A stretch of 64,000 nt of DNA from MKUN01 sp964481425 (GCA_964481425.1 CAYZTM010000011.1:1-64000), one strand, 5' to 3'; positions 1 through 8,657 are shown, numbered from the stretch's first letter. Translations and numbers: made by a program. Notes: generated by a model not told the origin, from the sequence alone.

Positions 1-55
1 TATGACGCAACTGTCCCGTTTGCGTGAAGTATAGTACAAGGATACGTGGCTTCAT
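1..55 (-). CDS. darA: DarA-like dialkylresorcinol condensing enzyme, N-terminus only (cut by window edge)
   Basis: Reading leftward from an ATG at 55-53, an open frame runs off the window after about 18 residues (MKPRILVLYFTQTGQLRH). This looks like the flavodoxin-like opening of DarA proteins, which condense two acyl chains into a dialkylresorcinol, the lipid half of flexirubin pigments. It starts 7 nt after the stop of the KAS III gene at 63-1199, so the two are almost certainly co-transcribed, as darB-darA are in flexirubin clusters. The call rests on very few residues plus the neighbour. The rest of the pigment cluster would lie to the left of this window. Confidence 0.6.
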   Translation of the reverse strand, partial: MKPRILVLYFTQTGQLRH

Positions 56-62
56 ACGATGC

Positions 63-1199
63 TTAAACTACGGTAAGATACATATAGGCATAAGAAAAAC
101 GGGCGCTCTCGGGTACCATCACCAGCAGGTTATCTCCTTTTTTCAACCTGCCACTGTGGAAGAGTTCTTCCAGCATCAGGAAAGCCGAGGCACTCCCCAC
201 ATTACCCACTTTAGGCAAGTTGTAGAACCATTTTTCAAGGGGTATGTCCATGCCTATTCTTTGGTGGTGCTCATGTATCTGGTTCTTAAAGAATTCACTC
301 GACATATGGGGCAGGTAATAGTCCACCTGGTCGCCGGTAATGCCATGCTTCTGCATCAGTTCCGCGAGATATTCCCCACCTTTCGGTACTATGTTATCGC
401 CAAGCAGGCGGGTGTCCTGCTTCATGGAGAAGACACTCTTATGACTCCAGTCCACAGTGTCCATATCGTTCCAGCCTGTCAGCGATTTGTCCTCGTTCTT
501 TACTGCCCCTGCATACATACAGGCATCCAGTTCGTTGGCGAAGGAGGTGATCTCCAGCCAGTTTATCTTAAAGGAAAGACCTTCACTATTAGGTTCGCTT
601 TGCAGCAGGGCGGCACCGGCGCCGTCGCTCAGCATCCAGCGCAGGAAGTCCTTTTCAAAAGCCAGTATGGGGTTCTCGTGCAGGTGGTGGAGGTTGTCGG
701 CCTCGGGCTGAAAGCGTGAGGCGTGCATCCATACCGATACTCTTTCAGAGCCGGATACTGCAGCGGTTTCTGTCATGCCGGCCGCGATCGACATGTAGGC
801 GTATTTAAGCGCCTGCATGCCTGTACAGCAGGCCCCTGTTGCAGATATCACCTCTACACGTCTGTTAAGTCCCAGCTCTCCGTGCACCATTACTGCCTGC
901 GATGGCAATAATTGCTCCGGTGAGCTGGTGCCCGTAGCCAGTAATTCCAGTTTTTCTATGGGTAACTTATCGTCAAAGAGTTGTTTTATGGCGATGGCTG
1001 CAAGCTGTGCATTGGTATGCGTTTTTTTGCCATCCTTCAATGCATAGTAACGGGTCTTTATGCCATTATTTCTTAATACAACAGAACGCGCCCTCGATGG
1101 TTTTCCATCCACCATCCCTAGCACTTGCTCCATCTCATCATTACCAACGGGATCGTTGGGTAAGAATTTTGATAGACGGGTAATATATACGGATCTCAC
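63..1199 (-). CDS. darB: Beta-ketoacyl-ACP synthase III family protein, DarB-like
   Basis: A 378-residue thiolase-fold condensing enzyme of the FabH/KAS III family. A catalytic triad is visible: Cys125 in GACCTGM, His298 in YLPHMS and Asn333 in KVGNVGSAS. The opening, with KPSRAR and RNNGIKTRYYA, resembles DarB of flexirubin/dialkylresorcinol clusters rather than housekeeping FabH. DarB makes the cyclohexanedione intermediate that DarA aromatises. The start is GTG at 1199; a -7 box TATTTTTG lies 22 nt upstream. A darA-like start follows 7 nt after the stop, which supports the specialised role. A general fatty-acid FabH is the alternative, but the paired neighbour argues against it. Confidence 0.8.
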   Translation of the reverse strand: MRSVYITRLSKFLPNDPVGNDEMEQVLGMVDGKPSRARSVVLRNNGIKTRYYALKDGKKTHTNAQLAAIAIKQLFDDKLPIEKLELLATGTSSPEQLLPSQAVMVHGELGLNRRVEVISATGACCTGMQALKYAYMSIAAGMTETAAVSGSERVSVWMHASRFQPEADNLHHLHENPILAFEKDFLRWMLSDGAGAALLQSEPNSEGLSFKINWLEITSFANELDACMYAGAVKNEDKSLTGWNDMDTVDWSHKSVFSMKQDTRLLGDNIVPKGGEYLAELMQKHGITGDQVDYYLPHMSSEFFKNQIHEHHQRIGMDIPLEKWFYNLPKVGNVGSASAFLMLEELFHSGRLKKGDNLLVMVPESARFSYAYMYLTVV

Positions 1200-1221
1200 T
1201 GTCTTGGTTCAATTTGGGGTG

Positions 1222-1229
1222 CAAAAATA
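1222..1229 (-). promoter_or_regulatory. Bacteroidota -7 box for darB
   Basis: TATTTTTG on the minus strand matches TAnnTTTG and sits 22 nt before the GTG of darB. No clear -33 TTG element is visible, so this is a motif match only. Confidence 0.5.
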
Positions 1230-1377
1230 GCCATAATACCGTAGTTTACTAATTTCCCATAGTAAACCTTTGGTTTGCTTAAGTCGTGAATATAGTTAAA
1301 ATTCCCTGTAATAATACGCCATTTATCGCTAAGGAATAATAACAATAATCTTCATATTGTCATAGGGTATAAAATAT

Positions 1378-1405
1378 ACAACCCCTCCAATTTTGGAGGG
1401 GTTGT
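1378..1405 (-). terminator. Hairpin downstream of the HtrA gene
   Basis: A perfect 13-bp inverted repeat (ACAACCCCTCCAA and its complement) with a 2-nt centre lies 21 nt past the HtrA stop. On the minus strand it is followed by a T-rich run (TGTATATTTT). It probably ends HtrA transcription before the darB promoter. Confidence 0.75.
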
Positions 1406-1426
1406 TAGATAACAAATATTGCAGCC

Positions 1427-2929
1427 TTATTGTTCGCTGTATCCTTGTTGATTGCTGTTATCTATCCCATAATAATACATGCCCCTGTACCCGGGGTACA
1501 TGCCGCCCAGCTTCAGGTTACTGCCCGATGCCATCAAAACTTGCAGGTCATCAAGCGAGTTGATGGGCCTGTCGTTAATGCTGGTAATTACATAGCCCTT
1601 TTTAATATCGGTCTCCCGGGCCAGTACACCTTTGCCGGGGTCCGTTACGATTACACCGCCATCCAGTCCCAGTTTCTTTTTCTCGTCGTTGTTCAATGAA
1701 CGGAACTGCGCACCCAACAACTTTATATCTGTATTTTCCCTGATGATGCTGGTATTGCCTGCCTCGTTTTTCAGCTCCACCATAGCACGGTATTCCTTAC
1801 CATCACGGGTGTAATTAACGCTTATGTTGTCGCCGGGTTTGTAGCGTGCCACCTGTTCCAGCATTTCGGGTGCGGAGTGCACGGCTATACCATTCACCTG
1901 TGTTATGAAATCGCCCTTGCGAAGCCCTGCAACTGCGGCCCCGCTGTTTTGCAATACTGCGTTTACATAAATACCATCATTTTTATCCAATCCGTAGGTG
2001 CTTATCTGTTCCGGTGTGGCATTCTTGCGGTCCAGGTAATTGATGCCCATATAGCCCCTCTGTACCGATCCGTACTTCATCAGGTCATTAGCCACCTTAT
2101 GTACTATGTTAGACGGTATGGCATAGGAGTAGCCGGCATAAGAACCGGTGGGGGAGGCGATAGCCGAATTGATACCGATAAGCTGCCCGTCGGTATTGAC
2201 CAGCGCACCACCGCTATTGCCGGGGTTCACTGCCGCATCAGTTTGTATGAACGATTCAATAGGTAACGCCGACTGTGTTTTATTAATGCCTAATGAGCGT
2301 CCTTTGGCGCTGATGATGCCTGCGGTTACGGTGGCATCAAGCGTCAGCGGGTAGCCTACCGCCAATACCCATTGGCCCAGGTGCACATTGTCCGAATTGC
2401 CGAATTCCATATAAGGCAGGTTCTTTTCATTCACCTTCAGCAGGGCAATGTCGGTCGACGGGTCGGTACCCACCACATTGGCGGTTGTCGTGTACCTGTC
2501 GTTAAAGGTCACCGTTACCTGATCGGCCCCGGCTACCACATGGTTATTGGTCACTATATAGCCATCCGGCGATATAACTACGCCCGAACCCGAGCCCATT
2601 TGCGGCGGTATGTAATATTGTCTTTGTCCGAAGACATCCCCGAACATTTGCGAAAAGGGGTCATCTGCCACTACGGCCCGTGCCTTGGTGGTGGTCTTGA
2701 TGTGTACCACCGCTTTAACCGAGCCCTCCGCGGCATTCTGGAAGTCCACGGCACCTGCATTGTTCTTTAGTACCGTGCTGCCATCCGTATAGCTGGCATA
2801 ATTTACCGGCAGGGTACTGTTCTGCGTGTTGCCAAATGGAAGATGTTGTTGGTAATGAGCTGCTATTCCTAAAGTCAATATGGAAGTAAGAGCAGCTGTG
2901 ATCACGACGGGAAATAATTTGAATTTCAT
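1427..2929 (-). CDS. Trypsin-like serine protease, HtrA/DegP (Do) family
   Basis: A 500-residue periplasmic or membrane-anchored quality-control protease. Residues 5-25 form a signal/anchor segment. The trypsin domain carries the triad His130 (TNNHVVAG), Asp160 (DPSTDIALL) and Ser239 (GNSGGALV) with normal DegP spacing. A PDZ domain covers about 290-400 and a second, weaker PDZ about 405-480; the end is Gly/Tyr rich. The ATG at 2929 is preferred over one at 2965: AAGGAG stands nine bases upstream of it, and codon 2965 would fall inside the -7 box at 2963-2970. The family degrades or refolds misfolded envelope proteins, a plausible need in a cell exporting so many giant proteins. Confidence 0.93.
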   Translation of the reverse strand: MKFKLFPVVITAALTSILTLGIAAHYQQHLPFGNTQNSTLPVNYASYTDGSTVLKNNAGAVDFQNAAEGSVKAVVHIKTTTKARAVVADDPFSQMFGDVFGQRQYYIPPQMGSGSGVVISPDGYIVTNNHVVAGADQVTVTFNDRYTTTANVVGTDPSTDIALLKVNEKNLPYMEFGNSDNVHLGQWVLAVGYPLTLDATVTAGIISAKGRSLGINKTQSALPIESFIQTDAAVNPGNSGGALVNTDGQLIGINSAIASPTGSYAGYSYAIPSNIVHKVANDLMKYGSVQRGYMGINYLDRKNATPEQISTYGLDKNDGIYVNAVLQNSGAAVAGLRKGDFITQVNGIAVHSAPEMLEQVARYKPGDNISVNYTRDGKEYRAMVELKNEAGNTSIIRENTDIKLLGAQFRSLNNDEKKKLGLDGGVIVTDPGKGVLARETDIKKGYVITSINDRPINSLDDLQVLMASGSNLKLGGMYPGYRGMYYYGIDNSNQQGYSEQ

Positions 2930-2937
2930 AGCTAATA

Positions 2938-2943
2938 CTCCTT
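2938..2943 (-). promoter_or_regulatory. Shine-Dalgarno AAGGAG before the HtrA gene
   Basis: AAGGAG ends 8 nt before the ATG at 2929. Such a clear site is unusual in this window and decides the start codon of the HtrA gene. Confidence 0.7.
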
Positions 2944-2962
2944 GTTTTTTCAACTGTTTCCA

Positions 2963-2970
2963 CAAATTTA
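2963..2970 (-). promoter_or_regulatory. -7 box for the HtrA gene
   Basis: TAAATTTG on the minus strand matches TAnnTTTG and predicts a leader of roughly 28 nt that contains the Shine-Dalgarno site. Confidence 0.55.
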
Positions 2971-3122
2971 TATTGTCGTGGTATTATAAAAATGTTAAAA
3001 GGGAATAGGCTGATTTGTTTTAACAAAAGGTCAAAATTCGAACAAGTTTTACTGTTTGAATAAAGCAATTATTTAATCCAATTTTCACATGCACAAATTT
3101 TCCAATTTTCACATTATTTCCC

Positions 3123-3130
3123 TACCTTTG
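3123..3130 (+). promoter_or_regulatory. -7 box for fusA
   Basis: TACCTTTG followed by CACCCG, 40 nt before the fusA ATG, matches the Bacteroidota -7 consensus. Confidence 0.6.
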
Positions 3131-3170
3131 CACCCGTTTTAAACGATTAATTCTTAATAATTCATACAAA

Positions 3171-5312
3171 ATGGCAGACTTACGCTTACAGCGCAACTTT
3201 GGTATTGCGGCACACATCGATGCAGGTAAGACCACTACTACAGAACGTATCCTTTATTACACCGGTGTTAACCACAAGATAGGTGAAGTGCACGAAGGTG
3301 CCGCTACCATGGACTGGATGGCACAGGAACAGGAGAGGGGTATCACTATCACTTCAGCGGCTACTACCTGCTTCTGGAACTTCCCTACCGTACAGGGCCA
3401 GCCGACTCCGGATTCTAAAAAATACAAATTCAATATCATCGATACTCCGGGCCACGTTGACTTTACCGTAGAGGTGGAGCGCTCTATGCGTGTGCTCGAT
3501 GGCCTTGTGGCCCTGTTCTCTGCTGTTGACGGCGTTGAGCCCCAGTCTGAGACCGTTTGGCGCCAGGCCAACCGTTACCGCGTACCGCGTATCGGTTTCG
3601 TGAACAAAATGGATCGTATCGGTGCCGACTTCCTGATGGTGGTACAGCAGGTACGCGACATGCTGGGTGCAAAATCAGTTCCCCTGCAGTTGCCGATAGG
3701 CGCTGAAGATAATTTCAAAGGCGTAGTTGACCTGATCCGTATGAAAGCCGTGGTATGGGACGACGCTACACAGGGTATGACCTACACTGAGAGCGATGTA
3801 CCGGCCGATATGGTTGAAGATGCCAACCACTGGCGTGCGCAACTCGTTGAGGCTGTTGCCGAGTACGACGAGCACCTGATGGAGAAGTTCTTTGAAGACC
3901 CCAACAGCATTTCTGAAGAAGAGATACACGAAGCTATCCGTAAGGCTACTATCGATCTCAGCATCATCCCGATGCTTTGCGGTTCTGCCTATAAGAACAA
4001 AGGTGTACAAACAGCGCTCGATGCCGTTATCCGTTACCTGCCCAGCCCGGTTGACGTTGAGTCTATCAAGGGTACCGACCCTGATTCAGGCGACGAACTG
4101 GTACGCAGGCCCGATCCCAAGGAGCCATTCGCTGCATTGGCCTTTAAGATCATGACCGATCCTTTCGTAGGCCGCCTGGCCTTCTTCCGCTGCTATTCGG
4201 GTCACCTGGATGCAGGTTCTTATGTGCTCAACGTGCGTTCAGGTAAGAACGAGCGTATCAGCCGTATCATGCAGATGCATGCCAACAAGCAGAACCCGAT
4301 CGATTTCATCGAAGCAGGTGATATCGGTGCTGCTGTAGGCTTTAAAGATATCAAAACAGGTGATACCCTTTGCGATGAGAAACACCCCATCGTGCTCGAG
4401 AACATGTTCATCCCTGAGCCGGTGATCTCTATAGCTGTTGAGCCTAAAACACAGGCCGACGTTGATAAGATGGGTATGGCCATCGCGAAGCTGGTGGAAG
4501 AAGATCCTACACTGCGCGTTAAGACCGATGAAGATACCGGTCAGACCATCCTCAGCGGTATGGGTGAATTGCACCTGGAAATTATCGTTGACCGTATGAA
4601 GCGTGAGTTCAAAGTTGAGATCAACCAGGGCGCTCCCCAGGTGGCTTACAAAGAAGCGTTCACGCTTAAGGTGGAACACCGCGAAGTGTTCAAGAAGCAG
4701 ACAGGTGGTCGCGGTAAGTTTGCCGACATCATGTTCGAGATAGGCCCTGCTGAAGAAGAATTCCTGAAAGAAGGCAAAGGCAACTTCCAGTTCGTTAACG
4801 ATATCTTCGGTGGTTCTATCCCCCGTGAGTTCATCGCTCCTATACAGAAAGGTTTCGAAGCCTCTATGACCACGGGTGCCCTTGCAGGTTTCCCTGTTGA
4901 GAGCATGAGGGTGCGTATATTCGATGGTTCTTTCCACCAGGTCGATTCTGATGGTATGTCCTTCGAACTTTGCGCTAAGTCTGGTTTCCGTGAGGCCGGT
5001 AAAAAAGCCAAACCTGTACTGCTTGAGCCGATCATGAAAGTGGAAGTAATTACTCCCGATCAGTACATGGGTGACGTAACAGGCGATCTTAACCGCCGTC
5101 GTGCTATGCTAGAAGGTATGGACAGCCGTAACAACCTGCAGGTGATCAAAGCCAAGGTACCGCTGAGCGAAATGTTCGGTTATGTTACACAGCTTCGTTC
5201 ACTGTCTTCAGGCCGCGCCACTTCTACTATGGAGTTCAGCCACTATGCACCTGCTCCGCGCAATATCGAGGAGGAAGTGGTAGCTAAGGCAAAAGGTAAA
5301 GTAAGCGCTTAA
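3171..5312 (+). CDS. fusA: Translation elongation factor G
   Basis: A 713-residue ribosomal translocase GTPase that moves tRNA and mRNA after peptide transfer and, with RRF, recycles ribosomes. The P-loop AHIDAGKTT is near residues 14-22, followed by the switch region with RGITITSAAT, DTPGHVDF and NKMDRIG. Domains II-V follow to a normal family length. Codon use is strongly biased, as expected for a highly expressed gene. It stands alone here, with its own -7 box and a strong terminator, rather than in a str operon with rpsL/rpsG/tuf. Whether the genome has a second copy cannot be seen. The sequence looks like the main housekeeping EF-G, not a divergent paralogue. Confidence 0.97.
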   Translation: MADLRLQRNFGIAAHIDAGKTTTTERILYYTGVNHKIGEVHEGAATMDWMAQEQERGITITSAATTCFWNFPTVQGQPTPDSKKYKFNIIDTPGHVDFTVEVERSMRVLDGLVALFSAVDGVEPQSETVWRQANRYRVPRIGFVNKMDRIGADFLMVVQQVRDMLGAKSVPLQLPIGAEDNFKGVVDLIRMKAVVWDDATQGMTYTESDVPADMVEDANHWRAQLVEAVAEYDEHLMEKFFEDPNSISEEEIHEAIRKATIDLSIIPMLCGSAYKNKGVQTALDAVIRYLPSPVDVESIKGTDPDSGDELVRRPDPKEPFAALAFKIMTDPFVGRLAFFRCYSGHLDAGSYVLNVRSGKNERISRIMQMHANKQNPIDFIEAGDIGAAVGFKDIKTGDTLCDEKHPIVLENMFIPEPVISIAVEPKTQADVDKMGMAIAKLVEEDPTLRVKTDEDTGQTILSGMGELHLEIIVDRMKREFKVEINQGAPQVAYKEAFTLKVEHREVFKKQTGGRGKFADIMFEIGPAEEEFLKEGKGNFQFVNDIFGGSIPREFIAPIQKGFEASMTTGALAGFPVESMRVRIFDGSFHQVDSDGMSFELCAKSGFREAGKKAKPVLLEPIMKVEVITPDQYMGDVTGDLNRRRAMLEGMDSRNNLQVIKAKVPLSEMFGYVTQLRSLSSGRATSTMEFSHYAPAPRNIEEEVVAKAKGKVSA

Positions 5313-5336
5313 TTTTTATTGAACATCAATTATATA

Positions 5337-5370
5337 GATCGTCCCGCATTTTGCGGGACGATCTTTTTTT
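5337..5370 (+). terminator. Intrinsic terminator of fusA
   Basis: GATCGTCCCGCA and its complement form a 12-bp stem (5337-5348 with 5352-5363) with a 3-nt loop, followed by seven T residues. Confidence 0.92.
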
Positions 5371-5428
5371 GATGCACATGAACATATGGCATGCAATTTG
5401 TTTTGACAAAGTATATTGATCTGTTTCA

Positions 5429-6109
5429 ATGATGCAATACCATAAATTCCTTATAATTTTATTATCGCTTTTATTTGCCCGCTTAATTGCTTTTTCACAG
5501 CATCATCAACCCGATCCTCCGCAGCCTCCGTTCCGAAAAAAGATACAGGTCGCGAATAGTGAACGTAAGCTAACAAGTATGTCAGGGAACTGCCTTTTAA
5601 AACTTACACCCAGTTCACTCTTAGATCCTATGGGTGTTACCATACCGTTTAGTGCTGAATATTATTTTGATGATAAGAACAGCTTGCAGGCAGGTGTCGG
5701 TATCCCGATATTTCATTCGTACAATGTTAGCTTGCAAATAAAGCAGGACATTATGCCCCGGTTTGAATACCGTAACTATATGCACATTCGTCCCGTCACA
5801 CGCAATTTTATAGGTATCGAAGCCTGGGGCCGTTACCAGCAATTCATTGTAGATAACAACTGGCAGGCTTCAAAAACAGCCATGGGGGCAGGCCTGTTCT
5901 TTGGACGGCAATATAAGGTCATCGGCAACTTTTACCTCGACTGGAAAATAGGTATAGGCAATATGTATTTCGTTAGCAGGAATTACATTCACCATCCTCT
6001 TGCCCCGGGCGAAATAAAGCACTCATATACCTATTTCGATCAGGATAGGATATCCGAAGGTTTTGCCAAGTATGTTATCCTCGGGTTGAACTTTGCTTAT
6101 GCCTTGTAG
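5429..6109 (+). CDS. Predicted outer-membrane beta-barrel protein of unknown function
   Basis: A 226-residue protein with a signal peptide (hydrophobic segment about 8-20, cleavage near AFSQ). A proline-rich linker PDPPQPP follows, then alternating aromatic/polar strands such as FSAEYYF, QAGVGIPIF and LDWKIGIGNMYF. The ending GLNFAYAL is compatible with a beta-barrel. It resembles the small DUF3575-like barrels common in Bacteroidota, but I cannot name a family with certainty. It is a single gene with its own spacing after the fusA terminator. The start may be the first or second of two adjacent ATGs (MMQYHK). Confidence 0.65.
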   Translation: MMQYHKFLIILLSLLFARLIAFSQHHQPDPPQPPFRKKIQVANSERKLTSMSGNCLLKLTPSSLLDPMGVTIPFSAEYYFDDKNSLQAGVGIPIFHSYNVSLQIKQDIMPRFEYRNYMHIRPVTRNFIGIEAWGRYQQFIVDNNWQASKTAMGAGLFFGRQYKVIGNFYLDWKIGIGNMYFVSRNYIHHPLAPGEIKHSYTYFDQDRISEGFAKYVILGLNFAYAL

Positions 6110-6152
6110 ACATGCAATTACTTTTAGTTCCCGGCATGAGCAGAATTATTGA

Positions 6153-6187
6153 TAGCGTCAGCACCGCTCCCCGCGGTCAGACGCGTT
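6153..6187 (+). repeat. REP-like hairpin repeat, family A, copy 1
   Basis: TAGCGTC...ACGCGTT element. The inner stem ACCGC/GCGGT and outer stem GCGTC/GACGC are both perfect. The same element recurs at 7869-7903 and 20739-20773. Confidence 0.75.
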
Positions 6188-6512
6188 AAATGTCATGCTG
6201 ATCCTGTCGAAGCATCTGCCTGTCGTATGCAATGTCGCTAAATGATTTATGTAGCCCCCCGCTCCCGCTCTTCGCTTCCCGCACTCCCTCAGGCAGGAGT
6301 ATTTTATTAAATTGATTAAATTTGATATTGAACTGTGAATGTTTGCGAGACGATTATTCTTGCTCGCATAAACTTTGTAAAACGGATTGCGCACTACATA
6401 CCAATGAATGCCATTACAAATGGGGTTTTATCAATACCACCGGATGCAGCAAGCGAACATCCGGAGGAACGGGGAACATCCGGAGGAACGGGGAATATTC
6501 AAATGTAAAACC
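6188..6512 (+). other. Non-coding stretch upstream of the NHL-repeat protein
   Basis: No convincing gene lies here. It holds a short ATGCT/AGCAT inverted repeat at 6195-6215, a possible -7 box TAAATTTG at 6317-6324, and the tandem 19-bp repeat at 6456-6493. An open frame continues from 6408 into the NHL gene, but its first 35 residues show no signal-peptide or protein-like character. Confidence 0.5.
6456..6493 (+). repeat. Two perfect tandem copies of a 19-bp unit
   Basis: The unit AACATCCGGAGGAACGGGG occurs at 6456-6474 and again at 6475-6493, ending 19 bases before the NHL protein start. It is probably a slippage duplication in the leader, though two GGAGG cores lie in it. Confidence 0.85.
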
Positions 6513-7838
6513 ATGAATAAGTTGTTGATATTTGTTATAATGTTTGTGCCCTTATCCGTAAGGGCTCAGATTATAACAAGTATTGCAGGCGGTGGAACGG
6601 GTGGGGATGGAACGCCTGCAGTTTCAGCGGCAATATATGACCCGGTTAATATGGCTTTCGACAAACACGGTAATTTATATTTTGCTACAAATTTGGGCCA
6701 TAAAATCAGGAAGATTGATACCGCAGGTATAATAAGCACTATTGCAGGTACTGGTAACGGTGGTTTTACAGGCGATAACGGCCCTGCGACGGCGGCTGAG
6801 TTAAAGCAGCCTTTTGATGTAGCATTTGATACAGCAGGTAATTTATATATCGCGGATCAGGCGAATCATAGGATACGAAAGGTTACAATGGCCACGGGTA
6901 TTATTACTACCGTGGCGGGTAACGGCATAGCCGCATTTGGCGGCGATAATGGCCCTGCAACGGCAGCTAGTCTCAATAGCCCCTTTTCCATATGTTTTGA
7001 TGCAGAAAATAATCTCTATATAGCAGATGGACAAAATTGCCGTATCCGCAAAGTTAATGCCGCTGGCACTATTACCACAATTGCAGGTACTGGTGTATTT
7101 GGTAATGATGGTGATAATGGCCCAGCTATCAATGCAAAGATCGGCCCGGCGTGTATTCGTTTTGATAAAGCAGGGAATTTATATATAGCTGAGGCAAATT
7201 TATTGCGGGTAAGAAAAATAGACACCGCAGGCATTATTACTACTATAGCCGGCGACAGTGCCTCTTACGCCTATAATGGTGATGGGATACCTGCTACACA
7301 GGCCGGTATGTACCCTTCATTTATAGCGCTTGATCCATTAGATGCCCTTTATATCTCTGATCAAGGCAGTAATTACAGAATTCGCAAAATTGGCAGCGAT
7401 GGCATAATACATACAGTAGCAGGCAATGGTGTTTTAGCTTATAACGGAGATAATGGTCCTGCAACTGCTGCGTCAATATATAATCCCAGCGGTCTTGTAT
7501 TTGACAGTTGTGGAAATTTATATTTGGGACAAATTAATAACCCCCGCATCCGCAAAGTTACTTTCAACCCCAACTGCTGGCCTGAAAATGTAACAGAGGC
7601 AAATAGTGAAAGCGAAATAAGCATTTACCCCAACCCGGTTAAGGAACAACTAACAATAACAGGCAGCAGTATTAAGGATATAGTGATAGTCAATGCCATA
7701 GGCCAGGTGCTTATGGAGCAAAGCAACTATAGCAATAAAGCAGTGATAGATGTTAGCGCATTAAGCACCGGCATCTACTTCGTAAAAATCAAAGACAAGA
7801 ACGGGGCAGCGATAGTACGGAAGTTTTTGAAAGAATAG
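6513..7838 (+). CDS. Secreted NHL-repeat (six-bladed propeller) protein with T9SS type A sorting domain
   Basis: 441 residues from the ATG at 6513, which opens a clean signal peptide (MNKLLIFVIMFVPLSVRAQ). Six NHL repeats follow, each with an IxTIAGxG strand, a GDNGPAT loop, and a GNLYIAD...RIRK ending, which would close one six-bladed beta-propeller. The last ~80 residues are a T9SS type A sorting domain, starting ISIYPNPVKEQLTI and ending YFVKIKDKNG...FLKE. The protein should be exported and anchored at or released from the cell surface. NHL propellers bind proteins, glycans or RNA; the ligand here is unknown. An in-frame extension to 6408 is rejected as leader. Confidence 0.88.
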   Translation: MNKLLIFVIMFVPLSVRAQIITSIAGGGTGGDGTPAVSAAIYDPVNMAFDKHGNLYFATNLGHKIRKIDTAGIISTIAGTGNGGFTGDNGPATAAELKQPFDVAFDTAGNLYIADQANHRIRKVTMATGIITTVAGNGIAAFGGDNGPATAASLNSPFSICFDAENNLYIADGQNCRIRKVNAAGTITTIAGTGVFGNDGDNGPAINAKIGPACIRFDKAGNLYIAEANLLRVRKIDTAGIITTIAGDSASYAYNGDGIPATQAGMYPSFIALDPLDALYISDQGSNYRIRKIGSDGIIHTVAGNGVLAYNGDNGPATAASIYNPSGLVFDSCGNLYLGQINNPRIRKVTFNPNCWPENVTEANSESEISIYPNPVKEQLTITGSSIKDIVIVNAIGQVLMEQSNYSNKAVIDVSALSTGIYFVKIKDKNGAAIVRKFLKE

Positions 7839-7868
7839 TATTGAACTGGGTCTGGGCCGACTAACAGG

Positions 7869-7903
7869 TAGCGTCAGCACCGCTCCCAGCGGCCACACGC
7901 GTT
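7869..7903 (+). repeat. REP-like hairpin repeat, family A, copy 2
   Basis: Same layout as 6153-6187 with substitutions. The inner pairing shifts to CCGCT/AGCGG and the outer is GCGT/ACGC, so folding is kept although the sequence differs. Confidence 0.75.
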
Positions 7904-7970
7904 ATTGCTTAATTGCAACGCATCCCGTACACACACACACCGCTCTTTTCACTAGGGATGTCGTTCGTGC

Positions 7971-8054
7971 CTAAAAAGCTCCCCTCTTTTTTGCAAAGAG
8001 GGGTGACCATTCAAACAAACATTTTTCCTTTGACAGCGAATGGTCGGGGTGATT
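7971..8054 (+). repeat. Long intergenic repeat, family B, copy 1 (short form)
   Basis: CTCCCCTCTTTTTT...GAGGGG forms a hairpin, and GACCATTC pairs with GAATGGTC across about 26 nt, followed by GGGGTGATT. Copies at 20629-20729 and 21213-21316 share both ends but carry an extra 24-nt mini-hairpin. The gap 7839-8144 contains only this repeat and the family A copy; no gene is seen. Confidence 0.75.
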
Positions 8055-8144
8055 TGTTAGTCGTTCTCCCTTTCATGGGGCTAAATGAGCATCAAGTTGA
8101 TCAAAGCGAGGCCATTGCTTTGATACTTGTTTGTAACCTGCCGT

Positions 8145-8657
8145 TTATTGTCGTATATAATTTCCATGACAGGCCTCATGTTGTGTGCCTTCCAGTGTGT
8201 ACTCGAATTTTATTTCACTGCCCGATAAGAATGTTATTGTGCCTGCTATAGAAGTATCCGGGGCTATTTGTTGTAGTGGAATGGCTATTTGGTTACTATA
8301 CGATACCTTGGCTGTTACTGTATAACCATAGCCGCCTGCATTTTCTACTAAGAGGGTTATATCATCATTACCGGGACTGATGCGCATGGTATTGCTCTTG
8401 TTGCCTGCTACGATGCATGAAAGATCGCCGGTCCACTCGCCGGTGAATTTATTTTTTACCAGCGAGTCACAATATGTTCCTTCATAACCGGTGCGGCACG
8501 AGCACATGCCCCCGCTGCAGGTACCACTATGATAGCAGGTTACAGCCGCACAGGGATCTGTTGCGCTTTGTTTTTTCTTACATGCCTGGTAAAAGACGAT
8601 ACTGAATGTAAATAATACAAAGGGGACATATAGCCCCAAACTATTCCTAAATTTCAT
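8145..8657 (-). CDS. Lipoprotein with an EGF-like domain
   Basis: 170 residues from the ATG at 8657. The N-terminus MKFRNSLGLY is followed by a hydrophobic stretch and a lipobox ending at Cys26 (YQACKKK), so it should be a lipoprotein. Residues about 33-64 hold six cysteines in EGF order (CAAVTC, GTCSGGMCSC, GYEGTYC). The remaining ~105 residues look like a small beta domain (TGEWTGDL, ITLLVENAGG, GTITFLSG, KFEYTLEG) of a kind common after EGF modules in Bacteroidota lipoproteins. Function is unknown. An upstream in-frame start at 8705 is rejected because it would bury the signal sequence. Confidence 0.8.
   Translation of the reverse strand: MKFRNSLGLYVPFVLFTFSIVFYQACKKKQSATDPCAAVTCYHSGTCSGGMCSCRTGYEGTYCDSLVKNKFTGEWTGDLSCIVAGNKSNTMRISPGNDDITLLVENAGGYGYTVTAKVSYSNQIAIPLQQIAPDTSIAGTITFLSGSEIKFEYTLEGTQHEACHGNYIRQ

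Noticed and set aside
24..719. 231-residue open frame on the plus strand opposite darB
   Set aside because: It is antisense to a clear KAS III gene, has no domain, signal or promoter, and its composition follows the codon pattern of the opposite strand.
7913..8251. 112-residue plus-strand open frame between the NHL protein and the EGF lipoprotein
   Set aside because: It runs through an intergenic repeat and then antisense into the lipoprotein gene; no protein-like features.
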